Positions 15,089 through 24,314 are shown, counted from the stretch's first letter. The stretch is DNA of 64,000 nt from Mesotoga prima MesG1.Ag.4.2 (GCF_000147715.2 NC_017934.1:496001-560000), one strand, 5' to 3'. Notes: a model not told the origin generated them from the letters alone. A program made the numbers and translations.

Positions 15089-16888
15089 TCACGGAGATAC
15101 TTTGCTGATCGCTCCAAATCTGCAGACTGCAAGACAACTACCGCATCTAGTGCAGATTTCCGGATCTATTTCATGGGGTTTTCTTACCGAACCGCTTATC
15201 GCTTCCACAGGGCAAACTCTTGAGCAAGCGGTACAACCCACGCATTTTTCTTTGTCTATCACTACACGTGTCAGAGATTTGCACTTCTTGGCGGGGCATC
15301 TTCCGTCCTTCACATGTGCTTCGTATTCGTTCCAGAAATAACGCATCGTCGATATTACCGGCTGTGGAGCCGTCTGGCCAAGTCCACAAAGAGAAGTTGC
15401 CATGATGTTCTCGCCAAGATCTTTCAGAAGTTGGAGATCTTCCATAGTACCTTCCCCACTAGTAATTCTTTCAAGGATTTCAAGCATCCTTCTCGTTCCA
15501 TCTCGACAAGGCGTACACTGACCGCATGACTCTTCGACCGTGAACTCAAGGAAGTATTTTGCAACATCGACCATACAGCTGTCTTCATCCATTACAATCA
15601 TTCCACCGGAACCGATTATAGTTCCCAGTTTCTTCATGTTGTCGTATGTTATTGGGGTATCGATCAGTTCTAAAGGAATGCATCCTCCGCTTGGTCCTCC
15701 GGTCTGGATTGCTTTCAGTTTCTTCCCACCGGGCACGCCCCCGCCTATTTCGAATATCAGCTTTCTCAAAGTGATTCCCATAGGTACTTCGACCAGGCCC
15801 GTGTTTTTAACATTCCCGGCAAGGGCGAAGACCTTGGTTCCTCTCGACCCTTCTACCCCAAACTGGCTGAACCATTCGCCGCCATTATTGATTATGGGTG
15901 GTATATTGGCAAAAGTCTCTACGTTGTTCAGAAGGGTAGGTTTTTGCCAGAGTCCTTTATTTGCGGGAAAGGGAGGTTTAACTCTTGGTATTCCCCTCTT
16001 CCCTTCAATCGAATTGATCAGTGCAGTTTCCTCGCCGCAAACAAATGCGCCTGCTCCGATTCTGATCTCGAGGTCGAATGAAAAGTCAGTACCAAGAATG
16101 TTTTCGCCCAGGAAACCATATTCTCTAGCCATTTTCATAGCGTGAGTAAGCCTTTCGATTGCCAGCGGATATTCAGCTCGTACATACACGAAACCCTTCT
16201 GAGCACCAACAACTCGTGCAGCAATAGTCATGGCTTCAACTATCGAGTGGGGGTCACCCTCAAGGACCGCTCTATCCATGAATGCGCCAGGGTCACCTTC
16301 ATCCGCGTTACAAATAACGTATTTTGTGTCACCTTCCGCCTTTTTAGTGAAGTCCCACTTCATCCAGGTTGGAAATCCTGCTCCGCCCCTGCCCTTAAGT
16401 TCACTCTTCCTGAGTATTTCGATTACATCGTCAATACCAATTTCAAAAAGGACTTTATGCAGCGCGAAGTATCCATCTCTAGCAATGTACTCATCTATGG
16501 AAAGAGGATCGATTACTCCCAGGTTTCTGGTCGCAATTCTCACCTGCTCTGTGAAAAAGGGCAGTTCCTCCTGAGGTCTCTCTCTTAGATCCCCCGCATC
16601 TCCTCTGTAAAGTAGATCTTCAACTACTCTACCCTTTAGAATATGCTCTTCTACAATTCGAGACGCGTTTTCTGGAGTGATCTTCTGATAGAAGACACCT
16701 TCAGGGTAAATCACAAGCATTGGGCCGAGGTCGCAAGCGCCCATGCATCCAGTTTCTACAACTCTGACAACGTTATCTAGCGAATACTTTCTCAGGGTTT
16801 CCTCAAAAATGCCTTTGACACTCTTCTCGCCTGCCGAAATGCAGGCCCCTCCAGCACAGATCAGCACCGTGTTTTCAACTGCGGGCAC
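15089..16888 (-). CDS. NuoF/HndC/HydB-like flavoprotein with N-terminal [2Fe-2S] and C-terminal 2[4Fe-4S] domains
   Basis: A 599-residue subunit of complete architecture. An N-terminal thioredoxin-like domain carries CAGGAC and ETGCMGACDLGP ligands; the FMN/NAD core has LKGRGGAGFPTWMKWDF and NADEGDPGAFMDR; N3 ligands are ESCGQCTPCRDGT and TSLCGLGQ; the C-terminal ferredoxin domain has CVGCTACSRVCPVEAI and CTRCGSCLAVCRFGAI. This is the NADH-binding subunit of electron-bifurcating hydrogenases, NADP-reducing hydrogenases or related complexes. No HydA catalytic subunit is in the window. GTG start with GAGGTGATTACGG upstream. Confidence 0.92.
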   Translation of the reverse strand: MPAVENTVLICAGGACISAGEKSVKGIFEETLRKYSLDNVVRVVETGCMGACDLGPMLVIYPEGVFYQKITPENASRIVEEHILKGRVVEDLLYRGDAGDLRERPQEELPFFTEQVRIATRNLGVIDPLSIDEYIARDGYFALHKVLFEIGIDDVIEILRKSELKGRGGAGFPTWMKWDFTKKAEGDTKYVICNADEGDPGAFMDRAVLEGDPHSIVEAMTIAARVVGAQKGFVYVRAEYPLAIERLTHAMKMAREYGFLGENILGTDFSFDLEIRIGAGAFVCGEETALINSIEGKRGIPRVKPPFPANKGLWQKPTLLNNVETFANIPPIINNGGEWFSQFGVEGSRGTKVFALAGNVKNTGLVEVPMGITLRKLIFEIGGGVPGGKKLKAIQTGGPSGGCIPLELIDTPITYDNMKKLGTIIGSGGMIVMDEDSCMVDVAKYFLEFTVEESCGQCTPCRDGTRRMLEILERITSGEGTMEDLQLLKDLGENIMATSLCGLGQTAPQPVISTMRYFWNEYEAHVKDGRCPAKKCKSLTRVVIDKEKCVGCTACSRVCPVEAISGSVRKPHEIDPEICTRCGSCLAVCRFGAISKVSP

Positions 16889-16905
16889 CCGTAATCACCT
16901 CTTCG

Positions 16906-17283
16906 TTATAGTTCTCCTCTTTTCACTATAAGATCTCCGACAACTTTTCCCCCGACTATGTGTTGTTCGACCACTCTTTTTGCCTGAGCCGGGGTAACAT
17001 GTCCATATATTATTGGATCGGATCCTTCAAGATGAACCTCTATTGTTGGTTCAGCATCGCAGAGACCAAAACAACCTGACTGAACGACGGAGACATCGTC
17101 GATTCCCTTTTCTTCAAGTGAATCAACTATTGCCCTAAGCGTATCCTTTGCACCCGCAGCAATTCCACACGTACCCATTGCCACTATCACTTTTCCTCTT
17201 TTGCCTGAGTTACGCATCTTAAGGCCCTTCATTGCGTTCTCTTTGATTTTCATAAGTTCCTCAAGGCTCTTAATCTTCGCCAT
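16906..17283 (-). CDS. HndB-like thioredoxin-fold [2Fe-2S] protein
   Basis: A 125-residue protein with VIVAMGTCGIAAGAKDTL and VVQSGCFGLCDAEP, the cysteine pattern of small Trx-like ferredoxins found as HndB in NADP-reducing hydrogenase operons and as domains in NuoF relatives. A fourth ligand is not obvious. It lies between NuoE-like and NuoF-like genes and probably shuttles electrons in the same complex. Its ATG overlaps the preceding stop codon (TAATG). Confidence 0.85.
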   Translation of the reverse strand: MAKIKSLEELMKIKENAMKGLKMRNSGKRGKVIVAMGTCGIAAGAKDTLRAIVDSLEEKGIDDVSVVQSGCFGLCDAEPTIEVHLEGSDPIIYGHVTPAQAKRVVEQHIVGGKVVGDLIVKRGEL

Positions 17284-17777
17284 TACTCGGCCCTCCTGTA
17301 TTTGTCCAGAATCTTGGAAACCTCGTCTGGGCTGACTCTTCCGTAGTAATCATCTTCGCCAATCAAGACAACCGGGGCCATACTGCAAGCACCCAGACAT
17401 CTGACAGCATGAATCGAAAAAAGCCCATCGGAGGTTGGTTCGTTCATTTCAACATTCAGTTCGTCTTGAAGTCTTTCGAGAATTTTATCTGCACCCTTAA
17501 CATAGCAGGCAGTTCCCAGGCAGACTTTTATTTGATTTTTCCCCTTTGGTTTCATGCTGAAGAAGTTATAAAAAGTAACGACTCCATATACCTGACTCAA
17601 AGGAATATCTAGTTTCTCTGACACGTGTTGCTGGAGTTCTTCGGACAAGTACCCGAAGATCTCCTGTGCTTTGTGGAGTACATTAATTAATACCCCCGTG
17701 TTGCCTTTCACCGAGTCTATGTACTCGTCAAGCTCTTTATAGAGCTGCTGGCATTCCGGGCAATTAACAAGAGACAA
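17283..17777 (-). CDS. NuoE/HndA/HydC-like [2Fe-2S] subunit (first copy), TTG start
   Basis: A 164-residue NuoE-type subunit with ligands CLGTACYVKG and VRCLGACSMAP. The TTG at 17777 is chosen because AAAGGAGG lies 7 nt upstream. An in-frame ATG at 17822 would extend it by 15 residues, but that ATG lies upstream of the transcription start predicted from the TATAAT at 17825-17830. First gene of the minus-strand Nuo-like operon. Confidence 0.85.
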   Translation of the reverse strand: MSLVNCPECQQLYKELDEYIDSVKGNTGVLINVLHKAQEIFGYLSEELQQHVSEKLDIPLSQVYGVVTFYNFFSMKPKGKNQIKVCLGTACYVKGADKILERLQDELNVEMNEPTSDGLFSIHAVRCLGACSMAPVVLIGEDDYYGRVSPDEVSKILDKYRRAE

Positions 17778-17824
17778 ACCATGCACCTCCTTTGAGGAAA
17801 GAATGTTATTTATTTCACACATGC

Positions 17825-17830
17825 ATTATA
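17825..17830 (-). promoter_or_regulatory. -10 box of the Nuo-like operon
   Basis: TATAAT on the minus strand, flanked by TGCAT/ATGCA arms that form a small inverted repeat around it (a possible operator). No convincing -35 box. Confidence 0.55.
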
Positions 17831-17907
17831 ACATGCACCTAGAGAAATGGGCTGATTCCTGTGTTAAAATAACCCATGTTCAAGGAGCCTTATGAGGAGG
17901 AGATTAG

Positions 17908-18420
17908 ATGGATCTAGAATCCTTTGTCCGTGATGTTCCAAACTTTCCTAAGGAAGGTGTAGTTTTCAAAGACGTCACTCCATTGTTAAAGGATCCGTTG
18001 GCTTTTAGAGAGTGTATATTGAGGTTGTCGGAAAAAGCGATGAAAGTTGATTTCAATATAATGGTGGCTCCGGAAGCAAGAGGTTTCATTTTTGCGGCTC
18101 CTCTTGCTTTTGAGATAGGAAAGGCCCTTGTACCGGTTAGAAAACCGGGGAAGCTTCCATATAAAACAAAGGAAATCGAGTATGAATTAGAGTATGGTAG
18201 AGCCACTCTTCAAATGCACGTAGATGCAATCAACAGAGGAGACAGAGTTCTTATTGTAGACGATATCCTGGCCACAGGTGGAACCATGCAGGCGATTGCT
18301 GAAATGATCGAGGAAAGCGGAGGAGAAGTCGTTGAAATTCTTTGCCTGGCAGAACTTGGATTTCTTGAACCTAGAAAGAGGCTATCCAGGTACAGTGTGG
18401 AGACTCTTATTACTTACTAG
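17908..18420 (+). CDS. apt: Adenine phosphoribosyltransferase
   Basis: A 170-residue type I phosphoribosyltransferase. DVPNFPKEGVVFKDVTPLL at the N-terminus is diagnostic for Apt, EARGFIFAAPLA is the conserved purine-side loop, and VLIVDDILATGGTM (about residues 113-126) is the PRPP-binding motif. It salvages adenine to AMP in the cytoplasm. GAGGAGG lies before the ATG. It is followed after 14 nt by pgi, suggesting co-transcription. Confidence 0.97.
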   Translation: MDLESFVRDVPNFPKEGVVFKDVTPLLKDPLAFRECILRLSEKAMKVDFNIMVAPEARGFIFAAPLAFEIGKALVPVRKPGKLPYKTKEIEYELEYGRATLQMHVDAINRGDRVLIVDDILATGGTMQAIAEMIEESGGEVVEILCLAELGFLEPRKRLSRYSVETLITY

Positions 18421-18434
18421 TGGAGGTTTGAAGA

Positions 18435-19799
18435 ATGCTTAAATATGACTTCTCATTTGCGTTTAAGGAAACTCTTGAGAGCGGGTTGTCCTTTGATGAG
18501 ATATTTGATATTGGGAAAGCTTTATCTGCCAACTTTGAAAAGGTTTTTCAGCCACTTCCTGGTTTTCTTAGGATTCTTGACGATGACGAGATCCTTGAAG
18601 AAGTTGGGGCTCTCAAGTCTTGGCTTCAGAGGTTCGAGAACTTTGTCGTCATAGGAATAGGAGGATCGGCCTTGGGAAATCAAGCCCTTCATTCCTCGCT
18701 CAAACCAATCAACTGGAACTCTCTTAGTAATGAAAAGAGGGGAGGAAAGGCTCGGATTTTCCTTCTGGACAACGTAGATCCAGACCTGATAGCCTCTGTT
18801 CTTGGAGAACTTGATCTTGCTCACACGGTGTTCAACGTAATATCAAAGTCGGGAACAACTGCCGAAAGTATGGCCAACTATCTGGTTGTCAGGGGTTTAC
18901 TCGAAAAACTAGACCTTCCTGTCAAAGAGCATTTCATATTTACGACCGACAAGGATAATGGTGTTTTAAGACAAATCGCAGACAATGAAGGGGTAAGATC
19001 TCTGACGATTCCAGATGATGTAGGTGGGCGTTTCAGCGTTCTTACCCCCGTTGGATTGCTTTCTGCAGTCGCTGAGGGAATAGATATTGAGCAAATCTAC
19101 GAGGGTGCAAGGTTTGGCAAGGAAAGGTATCTGAGGGATGATTTGAAATCAAACCCAGCCGCTGTTTGTGCTCTTATTCATTACGCGTACTTGAAAAAGG
19201 GGCACAATATCTCAGTAATGATGCCTTATTCAAATAGGTTATACACTCTCGCTGATTGGTACAGGCAATTGTGGGCAGAATCTTTGGGAAAGAAATTCGA
19301 TCTTTCCGGAAGAATTGTCCATACTGGTCAAACCCCTGTGAAATCTTTGGGCGCGATCGACCAGCACTCTCAAGTTCAGCTTTATAATGAGGGGCCAAAA
19401 GATAAGGTTGTTACACTGGTGAAGGTTGAAGACTTCGTGAATCAACTTACAATACCTTTCATCCATTCCGATATCGAAGCTCTATCGTATCTTAATGGAA
19501 TCGGGGTTGGGGAGCTTTTAAATGCAGAACTCAGGGCAACTTCTATTGCTCTCGTTGCAAACGGTGTGCCGAACATGACGATTATCTTCCCTCAGATAGA
19601 CGAAGTTCATGTAGGCGAGTTTATTATATCTTATGAGATACAGACGGCTATCATGGGGTTTTTGCTGAAAGTAAATCCATATGACCAGCCAGGAGTGGAA
19701 CTGGGAAAGAAACTTACATACGCTCTTATGGGAAGAAAGGGTTACGAGGAAATAAGGGATAGATATGAGGAGAAAACCTCATGGAGGTTTGAACTATGA
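18435..19799 (+). CDS. pgi: Glucose-6-phosphate isomerase
   Basis: A 454-residue bacterial-length phosphoglucose isomerase. VIGIGGSALGNQALH near residue 75, NVISKSGTTAESMANY near 135, DDVGGRFSVLTPVGL near 195 and GAIDQHSQVQLYNEGP near 305 are the sugar-phosphate and catalytic segments of the family. It interconverts glucose-6-phosphate and fructose-6-phosphate. TGGAGG precedes the ATG, and the stop overlaps the next start (ATGA). Confidence 0.97.
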   Translation: MLKYDFSFAFKETLESGLSFDEIFDIGKALSANFEKVFQPLPGFLRILDDDEILEEVGALKSWLQRFENFVVIGIGGSALGNQALHSSLKPINWNSLSNEKRGGKARIFLLDNVDPDLIASVLGELDLAHTVFNVISKSGTTAESMANYLVVRGLLEKLDLPVKEHFIFTTDKDNGVLRQIADNEGVRSLTIPDDVGGRFSVLTPVGLLSAVAEGIDIEQIYEGARFGKERYLRDDLKSNPAAVCALIHYAYLKKGHNISVMMPYSNRLYTLADWYRQLWAESLGKKFDLSGRIVHTGQTPVKSLGAIDQHSQVQLYNEGPKDKVVTLVKVEDFVNQLTIPFIHSDIEALSYLNGIGVGELLNAELRATSIALVANGVPNMTIIFPQIDEVHVGEFIISYEIQTAIMGFLLKVNPYDQPGVELGKKLTYALMGRKGYEEIRDRYEEKTSWRFEL

Positions 19800-20053
19800 A
19801 GTCAGAGCTATTAAGAGTTCTTGAGGGTTTTTCAGTTGAGGAAGTCTTCTACACTTCGGGAGAACCAATACCTACCTTTGTGATAGTTTCGATGGAATCT
19901 GAGGATCTTTTGAAGAAGATTGGAGAAATGGAGGAAATCGAGGCAGACATCATAGTGATAAGCCCTGAAGAGAAGAAAGAGCTGAAGAATGCAAGCAGTG
20001 AGTTGTCAAGAGTCGTGCTGAATGTTATCGAGTCGGGAGAAAAGCTTCTGTAA
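19796..20053 (+). CDS. Small conserved-looking protein of unknown function
   Basis: An 85-residue acidic, Glu/Ile-rich soluble protein. It has no recognised motif; the pattern of alternating beta-like (TFVIVSM, ADIIVISP) and helical segments suggests a small alpha/beta fold. It is translationally coupled on both sides: its ATG overlaps the pgi stop (ATGA) and its TAA overlaps the coaE start (TAATG). That tight packing makes it a real gene. No function is proposed. Confidence 0.75.
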   Translation: MKSELLRVLEGFSVEEVFYTSGEPIPTFVIVSMESEDLLKKIGEMEEIEADIIVISPEEKKELKNASSELSRVVLNVIESGEKLL

Positions 20054-20625
20054 TGATTGTTGGTCTTGTGGGAAAAGCGGGGAGTGGCAAGTCAACGGCT
20101 GCAGAGCGTCTGGCCAAATCAAAAATGGAGTTAATCTCCCTCGATAAGCTCGGACACGACGCGCTGAGAGAAGAACAAGAAAGCCTGGTCAACTCCTTTG
20201 GGAGAGGCATTTTGACGTGCGGTAACGTTGATAGAAAGAAGCTGTCCAGAATAGTCTTCGAAAACTCCGATCTTCTTACAAAGCTGAATAAGATAGTCCA
20301 TCCTGTGATAAAGCGAAAAGCCCTGGAGATCGTCGGTAAGGATTTTTCAGATCACTATATCTTTGACGGAGCCCTTATCCATGAAATTGGACTCGCTGAG
20401 TATTGCGACAAAATCATATGGTTTGAATGCCCGAACGAGATAGCGATCGAGAGACTTATGAAGAGAGGAATGAGCAAATCACGTGCAGAATCGATTCTGG
20501 CCTCACAGCAATACCTCGATTCGATAAAAGAGTCTGTAGATGCTGTAGTTACTACATTAGGCAGTAGTGAAGAGACTTTCGAGAAACTGAGATCGATTCT
20601 TTTTGAGTGGGGCATAGTGGTATAA
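20053..20625 (+). CDS. coaE: Dephospho-CoA kinase
   Basis: A 190-residue P-loop kinase: MIVGLVGKAGSGKSTAAERL gives the Walker A at residues 7-15, LISLDKLGHDAL the conserved Asp, and LNKIVHP the CoaE signature; the LID region has RLMKRGMSKSRAESILASQ. It phosphorylates dephospho-CoA to coenzyme A, the last step of CoA synthesis. Length is usual. Confidence 0.92.
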   Translation: MIVGLVGKAGSGKSTAAERLAKSKMELISLDKLGHDALREEQESLVNSFGRGILTCGNVDRKKLSRIVFENSDLLTKLNKIVHPVIKRKALEIVGKDFSDHYIFDGALIHEIGLAEYCDKIIWFECPNEIAIERLMKRGMSKSRAESILASQQYLDSIKESVDAVVTTLGSSEETFEKLRSILFEWGIVV

Positions 20626-20626
20626 T
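20621..20626 (+). promoter_or_regulatory. -10 box before the sugar-binding protein gene
   Basis: TATAAT overlapping the coaE stop codon, 38 nt before the next ATG. The -35 region is weak. Confidence 0.5.
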
Positions 20627-20663
20627 TGGGTTACTTAGAAATCCTTTATAAGGAGGTAGGGAA

Positions 20664-21929
20664 ATGCGCAAGAGACTGATTCTCGCTTTGTTGATTGTAT
20701 CTTTTGCTGTTTTTACCTTTGCTGTGACGGAGATCGAATTCTGGCACGCGATGGGCGGCGCGCAGGGAACAACAGTCAATGAAATTGTAGCATCCTTCAA
20801 CGAGGCCAACCCTGATATCTTGGTGAAGGCAATCTATGTTGGTAACTACAGTGCTTTGCAGCAGAAACTCCTGGTAAGTGCGGAAAGCAAGACATTACCT
20901 GCTCTTTCTCAGGCTTACGGGAACTGGACTGCCAGACTTATACCTCGAGATGCTGTTCAAGAACTGAATTCCTTGATTTCCGATCCCGAAGTTGGCTTGA
21001 CGGATGAGGAATGGGATGCCATTTGGAATCCTTTCAAGAAAATGGTCACCTGGGGTGATACAGTATATGCCCTTCCTTTCAACAAAAGTACTTACGTCCT
21101 TTATTACAACACTGACCTCTTTGAGCAATATGGGCTTGAGGTTCCTAAGACAATGGACGATCTTCTGTTTGCAGCGATGATGCTTACTGAGGACAAGAAC
21201 AACGACGGTCAGATTGATCAATATGGCTTTGGTTTCAGAACCACGATCGATCATTTCATGATATTCCTGAGAGCCAATGGTGGAGAAGCAATCGATATAA
21301 AGCCCGATGGCTCGGTTGAAGTAACTATCAATTCTCCTGAAGCAAAAGAGGCTCTTCAGTTGATGTACGATATGGCTCATACCTACAACGTCGCCCTTTT
21401 CCAGGGTGGTTACCTGGACGCACCATTCGGGGACGGCCAGATAGCAATGTTTGTAGAGACTATTGCGTCGGCTTCTTACGTTGATTCAGGTTCCAGAGGA
21501 AAGCACGGCTGGGCATGGGCTCCCGTTCCAATGTGGAAAGTCCAGGCTCCTCCTTTTGCCGGAACAGATGTAGTGATGTTCAAAGGGATTTCTCCTGAAC
21601 AGAAGGCTGCTGCTTGGAAATTCATGAAGTATCTCATAAGCCCGGAAATACAGGCTTATTGGTCGGTTAAGACAGGATATATGCCTGTTACCGAAATTGC
21701 TTTGACAACCCCTCAATGGAAGGCCTACGAGGAACAGAACCCGACTGTAATGGTTCCTATTAGTCAGATCCCTTACGGTTCGGTTGATCCTAATGTTGCT
21801 CTTTGGGATGACGTAAGAAACATTCTTGGAACAATGGTAGGAGATGTAATCAACCAGAAGAGAACCGTGGAAGAAGGGCTGGCATGGGCAGAGCAGGAAA
21901 TTCTCTTGAAAGTTGCTGAGCAACAATAA
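20664..21929 (+). CDS. Extracellular sugar-binding protein of an ABC transporter (orphan)
   Basis: A 421-residue family 1 solute-binding protein. The signal peptide is residues 1-19 (MRKRLILALLIVSFAVFTF). TEIEFWHAMGGAQG and the ALSQAYGNW and NKSTYVLYYNTDLF stretches are typical of sugar and glycerol-phosphate binders. AAGGAGG precedes the ATG. No permease or ATPase gene follows; a terminator comes 15 nt after the stop, so it must work with membrane parts encoded elsewhere. Confidence 0.9.
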   Translation: MRKRLILALLIVSFAVFTFAVTEIEFWHAMGGAQGTTVNEIVASFNEANPDILVKAIYVGNYSALQQKLLVSAESKTLPALSQAYGNWTARLIPRDAVQELNSLISDPEVGLTDEEWDAIWNPFKKMVTWGDTVYALPFNKSTYVLYYNTDLFEQYGLEVPKTMDDLLFAAMMLTEDKNNDGQIDQYGFGFRTTIDHFMIFLRANGGEAIDIKPDGSVEVTINSPEAKEALQLMYDMAHTYNVALFQGGYLDAPFGDGQIAMFVETIASASYVDSGSRGKHGWAWAPVPMWKVQAPPFAGTDVVMFKGISPEQKAAAWKFMKYLISPEIQAYWSVKTGYMPVTEIALTTPQWKAYEEQNPTVMVPISQIPYGSVDPNVALWDDVRNILGTMVGDVINQKRTVEEGLAWAEQEILLKVAEQQ

Positions 21930-21944
21930 ACAAAGCATTGAGTA

Positions 21945-21969
21945 GGGAGGCCTATGGCCTCCCTTTTTT
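21945..21969 (+). terminator. Intrinsic terminator after the sugar-binding protein gene
   Basis: GGGAGGCC-TAT-GGCCTCCC followed by TTTTTT. Confidence 0.92.
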
Positions 21970-22172
21970 GTTGAATTCAGAAGAATGAAAGCAGAGGTTC
22001 AGGATCTAGTTTGGAATAATCAGTTCTTGAACTCATGAACAAGAACAGACAGAATTTCATTTCGGTTCGGAGATTATTTTCATCGGCTGTATGTGGAGTT
22101 CTACCCTCTTAAGGTAGAATTGTCTCGAATGTTTTCAATTTCCGGGGTACCATCTTTGAGAGGCGGGAGTAA

Positions 22173-23351
22173 ATGAAAAAGTACTTTCATGTATTCAACT
22201 TCTACGCGTTTTCGTTCTCAATACTACTTTACTTACTAAATTCATCGATCAACACTAAAGCGGCCGAATGGGGTCTGTCATATATGGTAATTGGTTTGAT
22301 CAACTTCATTGGCTGTGTTTTTTACGTAATCTCTGCCCTGGTATTCGGAAGAATGGGGGACAGAACCGGTTTTAAGCGAAGTTTGTCAATTGGCATGTTT
22401 ATCATGACAATCGCTCTTTTTCTTGGTTTCTTCTGGAGCCGACCTGTAGATATAGTGATAGCAGCCATTGGGGTGAATCTCTTTTTTGGATTCTTTTTCC
22501 CGTCACTAGAAGGGTTGCTTTCGAAGTCGGAAAAGAGTATTGGAATTGATTCGGCTTCGACCGTTGTTCGTTTTGTCCTCTCGTGGAGTGCAGGTAACAT
22601 TGTTGGAATGGCTTTTGGGCCATTTCTTATCCAGAGGTTCCCGGCAGCTATCTTTTCTTACGGAATTGCTCTCTGTGGACTCGGTAGCATACATGTGAGA
22701 TCACATCTCAAAAGACACGGCGAATCCCTTCCCGGTTCTTTTGCCGAAACATTCAGTTCGTCATTCAGTGAGATTGATCTCCCAAGGCTAGAGGAGTACA
22801 GAAAAGTTTACAGATTTACTTTCTTGCTCGCAGGTATAATCTATACAAGTGGAATGGCACTTTTCCCTAAGCTAATATCTTCAACAGGCATACAGCTCCA
22901 GAATGTGGGTTTCTTGACAGTAGGTGCAAACGTCGGGGTCTTCCTTTCTTTTGTCTTCCTGAGCCTCTTTCGTTTTTGGGTTGGTAGTCCTGAATTATCC
23001 TTCATTACCATGATAACTGTCTTTGGAGCGGCCGTTGCCACATTTTTCCTTCCAGAGAGTCCAGTCACGTTCTTCCTTGCCACTCTGTTTTCAGGTGCAA
23101 CCTATGCGGTTCCCTACATATTTGCAATCTTCTACGGCCTTACCTCGAAGGAAGACGATCATGGTAAGCAGGGAGGCATTCACGAGTCTATGGTAGGTAT
23201 TATTTTCGGTGTCGGACCGCTATTGGGAGGGTATTTTCTCCAGTTATGGCCCTCTTTGAAGAGCGTAGGTCTAATGTCGATAGGTTTGATAACGGTAATT
23301 ATTATCAGTCAAATGACCTTCTTGTTTAAGAATAATGTTAAGCGGCAGTGA
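22173..23351 (+). CDS. MFS-type transporter
   Basis: A 392-residue integral membrane protein with about 12 hydrophobic segments and an MFS loop motif in GRMGDRTGFKRSL (residues about 59-71), between segments 2 and 3. Substrate unknown. GGGAG lies before the ATG. A TAGAAT at about 22114 may be its -10 box. It stands alone between a terminator and a 288-nt gap. Confidence 0.82.
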   Translation: MKKYFHVFNFYAFSFSILLYLLNSSINTKAAEWGLSYMVIGLINFIGCVFYVISALVFGRMGDRTGFKRSLSIGMFIMTIALFLGFFWSRPVDIVIAAIGVNLFFGFFFPSLEGLLSKSEKSIGIDSASTVVRFVLSWSAGNIVGMAFGPFLIQRFPAAIFSYGIALCGLGSIHVRSHLKRHGESLPGSFAETFSSSFSEIDLPRLEEYRKVYRFTFLLAGIIYTSGMALFPKLISSTGIQLQNVGFLTVGANVGVFLSFVFLSLFRFWVGSPELSFITMITVFGAAVATFFLPESPVTFFLATLFSGATYAVPYIFAIFYGLTSKEDDHGKQGGIHESMVGIIFGVGPLLGGYFLQLWPSLKSVGLMSIGLITVIIISQMTFLFKNNVKRQ

Positions 23352-23639
23352 ACTTCAATAAGTGGTTGTCGCAAATTATAATTGTCTTCAAATCAAGTTC
23401 TTAAGTTAAGTCAATCTTCACGAACCAACCTTGCGTTGTGAGAAATAGCTTTCCAGTATGTGGTATAGTATACTAGTTATGGTAGTCTTGTGTTTGAATA
23501 ATTCTGGTTAGGATCTTGACACAACCATCTCTATCTACTTGAGCAAAGAAAAATCTTTAGTCAGAAACTTAATACTCGTTCATAAGAAAGGGTCTTAACC
23601 GTACTCCATTTTTTTGGCCGATTATGGAAGGAGAGATTT
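23352..23639. other. Gene-free spacer before the osmolyte uptake operon
   Basis: About 290 bases of AT-rich sequence. TATAGTATACT near 23460 and TTGACA near 23517 look promoter-like but neither has a matching partner element at normal spacing. No hairpin terminator or leader ORF was recognised. Confidence 0.4.
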
Positions 23640-24302
23640 ATGGGTTTCTTTGAGTATCTGGGACGGAATTACGATTTGGTTCTTATTGAGTTACTCAATC
23701 ACATAAAGATAATTGCTATAGCTATCCCGATCGCGATTGGGATTGGTGTTCCCATCGGGATTGTGGTTTCGAGGAGCAAAAGGGCTTCTTCTATTGCCCT
23801 ATATGGAGCCGGAATTCTTATGACAATTCCCAGTCTTGCGCTGTTCGGTTATATGGTAGTCCTCTTAGCGCCACTTAAGGCTGGAATAGGTGTTACGCCA
23901 GCTGTGATTGCTTTAGTAATTTACTCATTTCTTCCCGTAATAAGGAACACGGTTGTTGCTGTGAATTCAGTGGATCCCAGAATGATTGAAGCAGCCAGAG
24001 GAATGGGGATGACCAACTGGCAGATCCTCTTCAGGGTAAGACTTCCGCTCACTATACCGATTATAATGGCAGGCGTAAGAAACGCTGCTGTTATGGGTGT
24101 AAGTGTAGCCACTATCGCGTACCTTATCGGCGCAAGAGGACTTGGGTACTTCATCTTCTCAGGGCTAGGCAGGTCAAATTTCAATATGGTTCTTCTGGGA
24201 GCTCTGATAGTTTCCATACTGGGAATAGGAACAAACTATGGTTTGCTCGCTCTAGAAGAGATCATCACTCCCAGAGGACTGAAAATCGAGAGGGAAAAGT
24301 GA
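23640..24302 (+). CDS. OpuC-type osmoprotectant ABC transporter permease (first)
   Basis: A 220-residue membrane protein with five to six segments and the permease EAA-like loop VDPRMIEAARGMGMTNWQIL. It matches the OpuBB/OpuCB permeases of glycine betaine, choline and carnitine uptake. First gene of a four-gene operon (permease, ATPase, permease, binding protein), with GGAAGGAG before the ATG. Confidence 0.9.
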   Translation: MGFFEYLGRNYDLVLIELLNHIKIIAIAIPIAIGIGVPIGIVVSRSKRASSIALYGAGILMTIPSLALFGYMVVLLAPLKAGIGVTPAVIALVIYSFLPVIRNTVVAVNSVDPRMIEAARGMGMTNWQILFRVRLPLTIPIIMAGVRNAAVMGVSVATIAYLIGARGLGYFIFSGLGRSNFNMVLLGALIVSILGIGTNYGLLALEEIITPRGLKIEREK

Positions 24303-24314
24303 GGTGGAACATAG

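Noticed and set aside
23352-23639. Riboswitch or leader peptide before the osmoprotectant operon
   Set aside because: No stable hairpin with a T-run and no leader ORF found.
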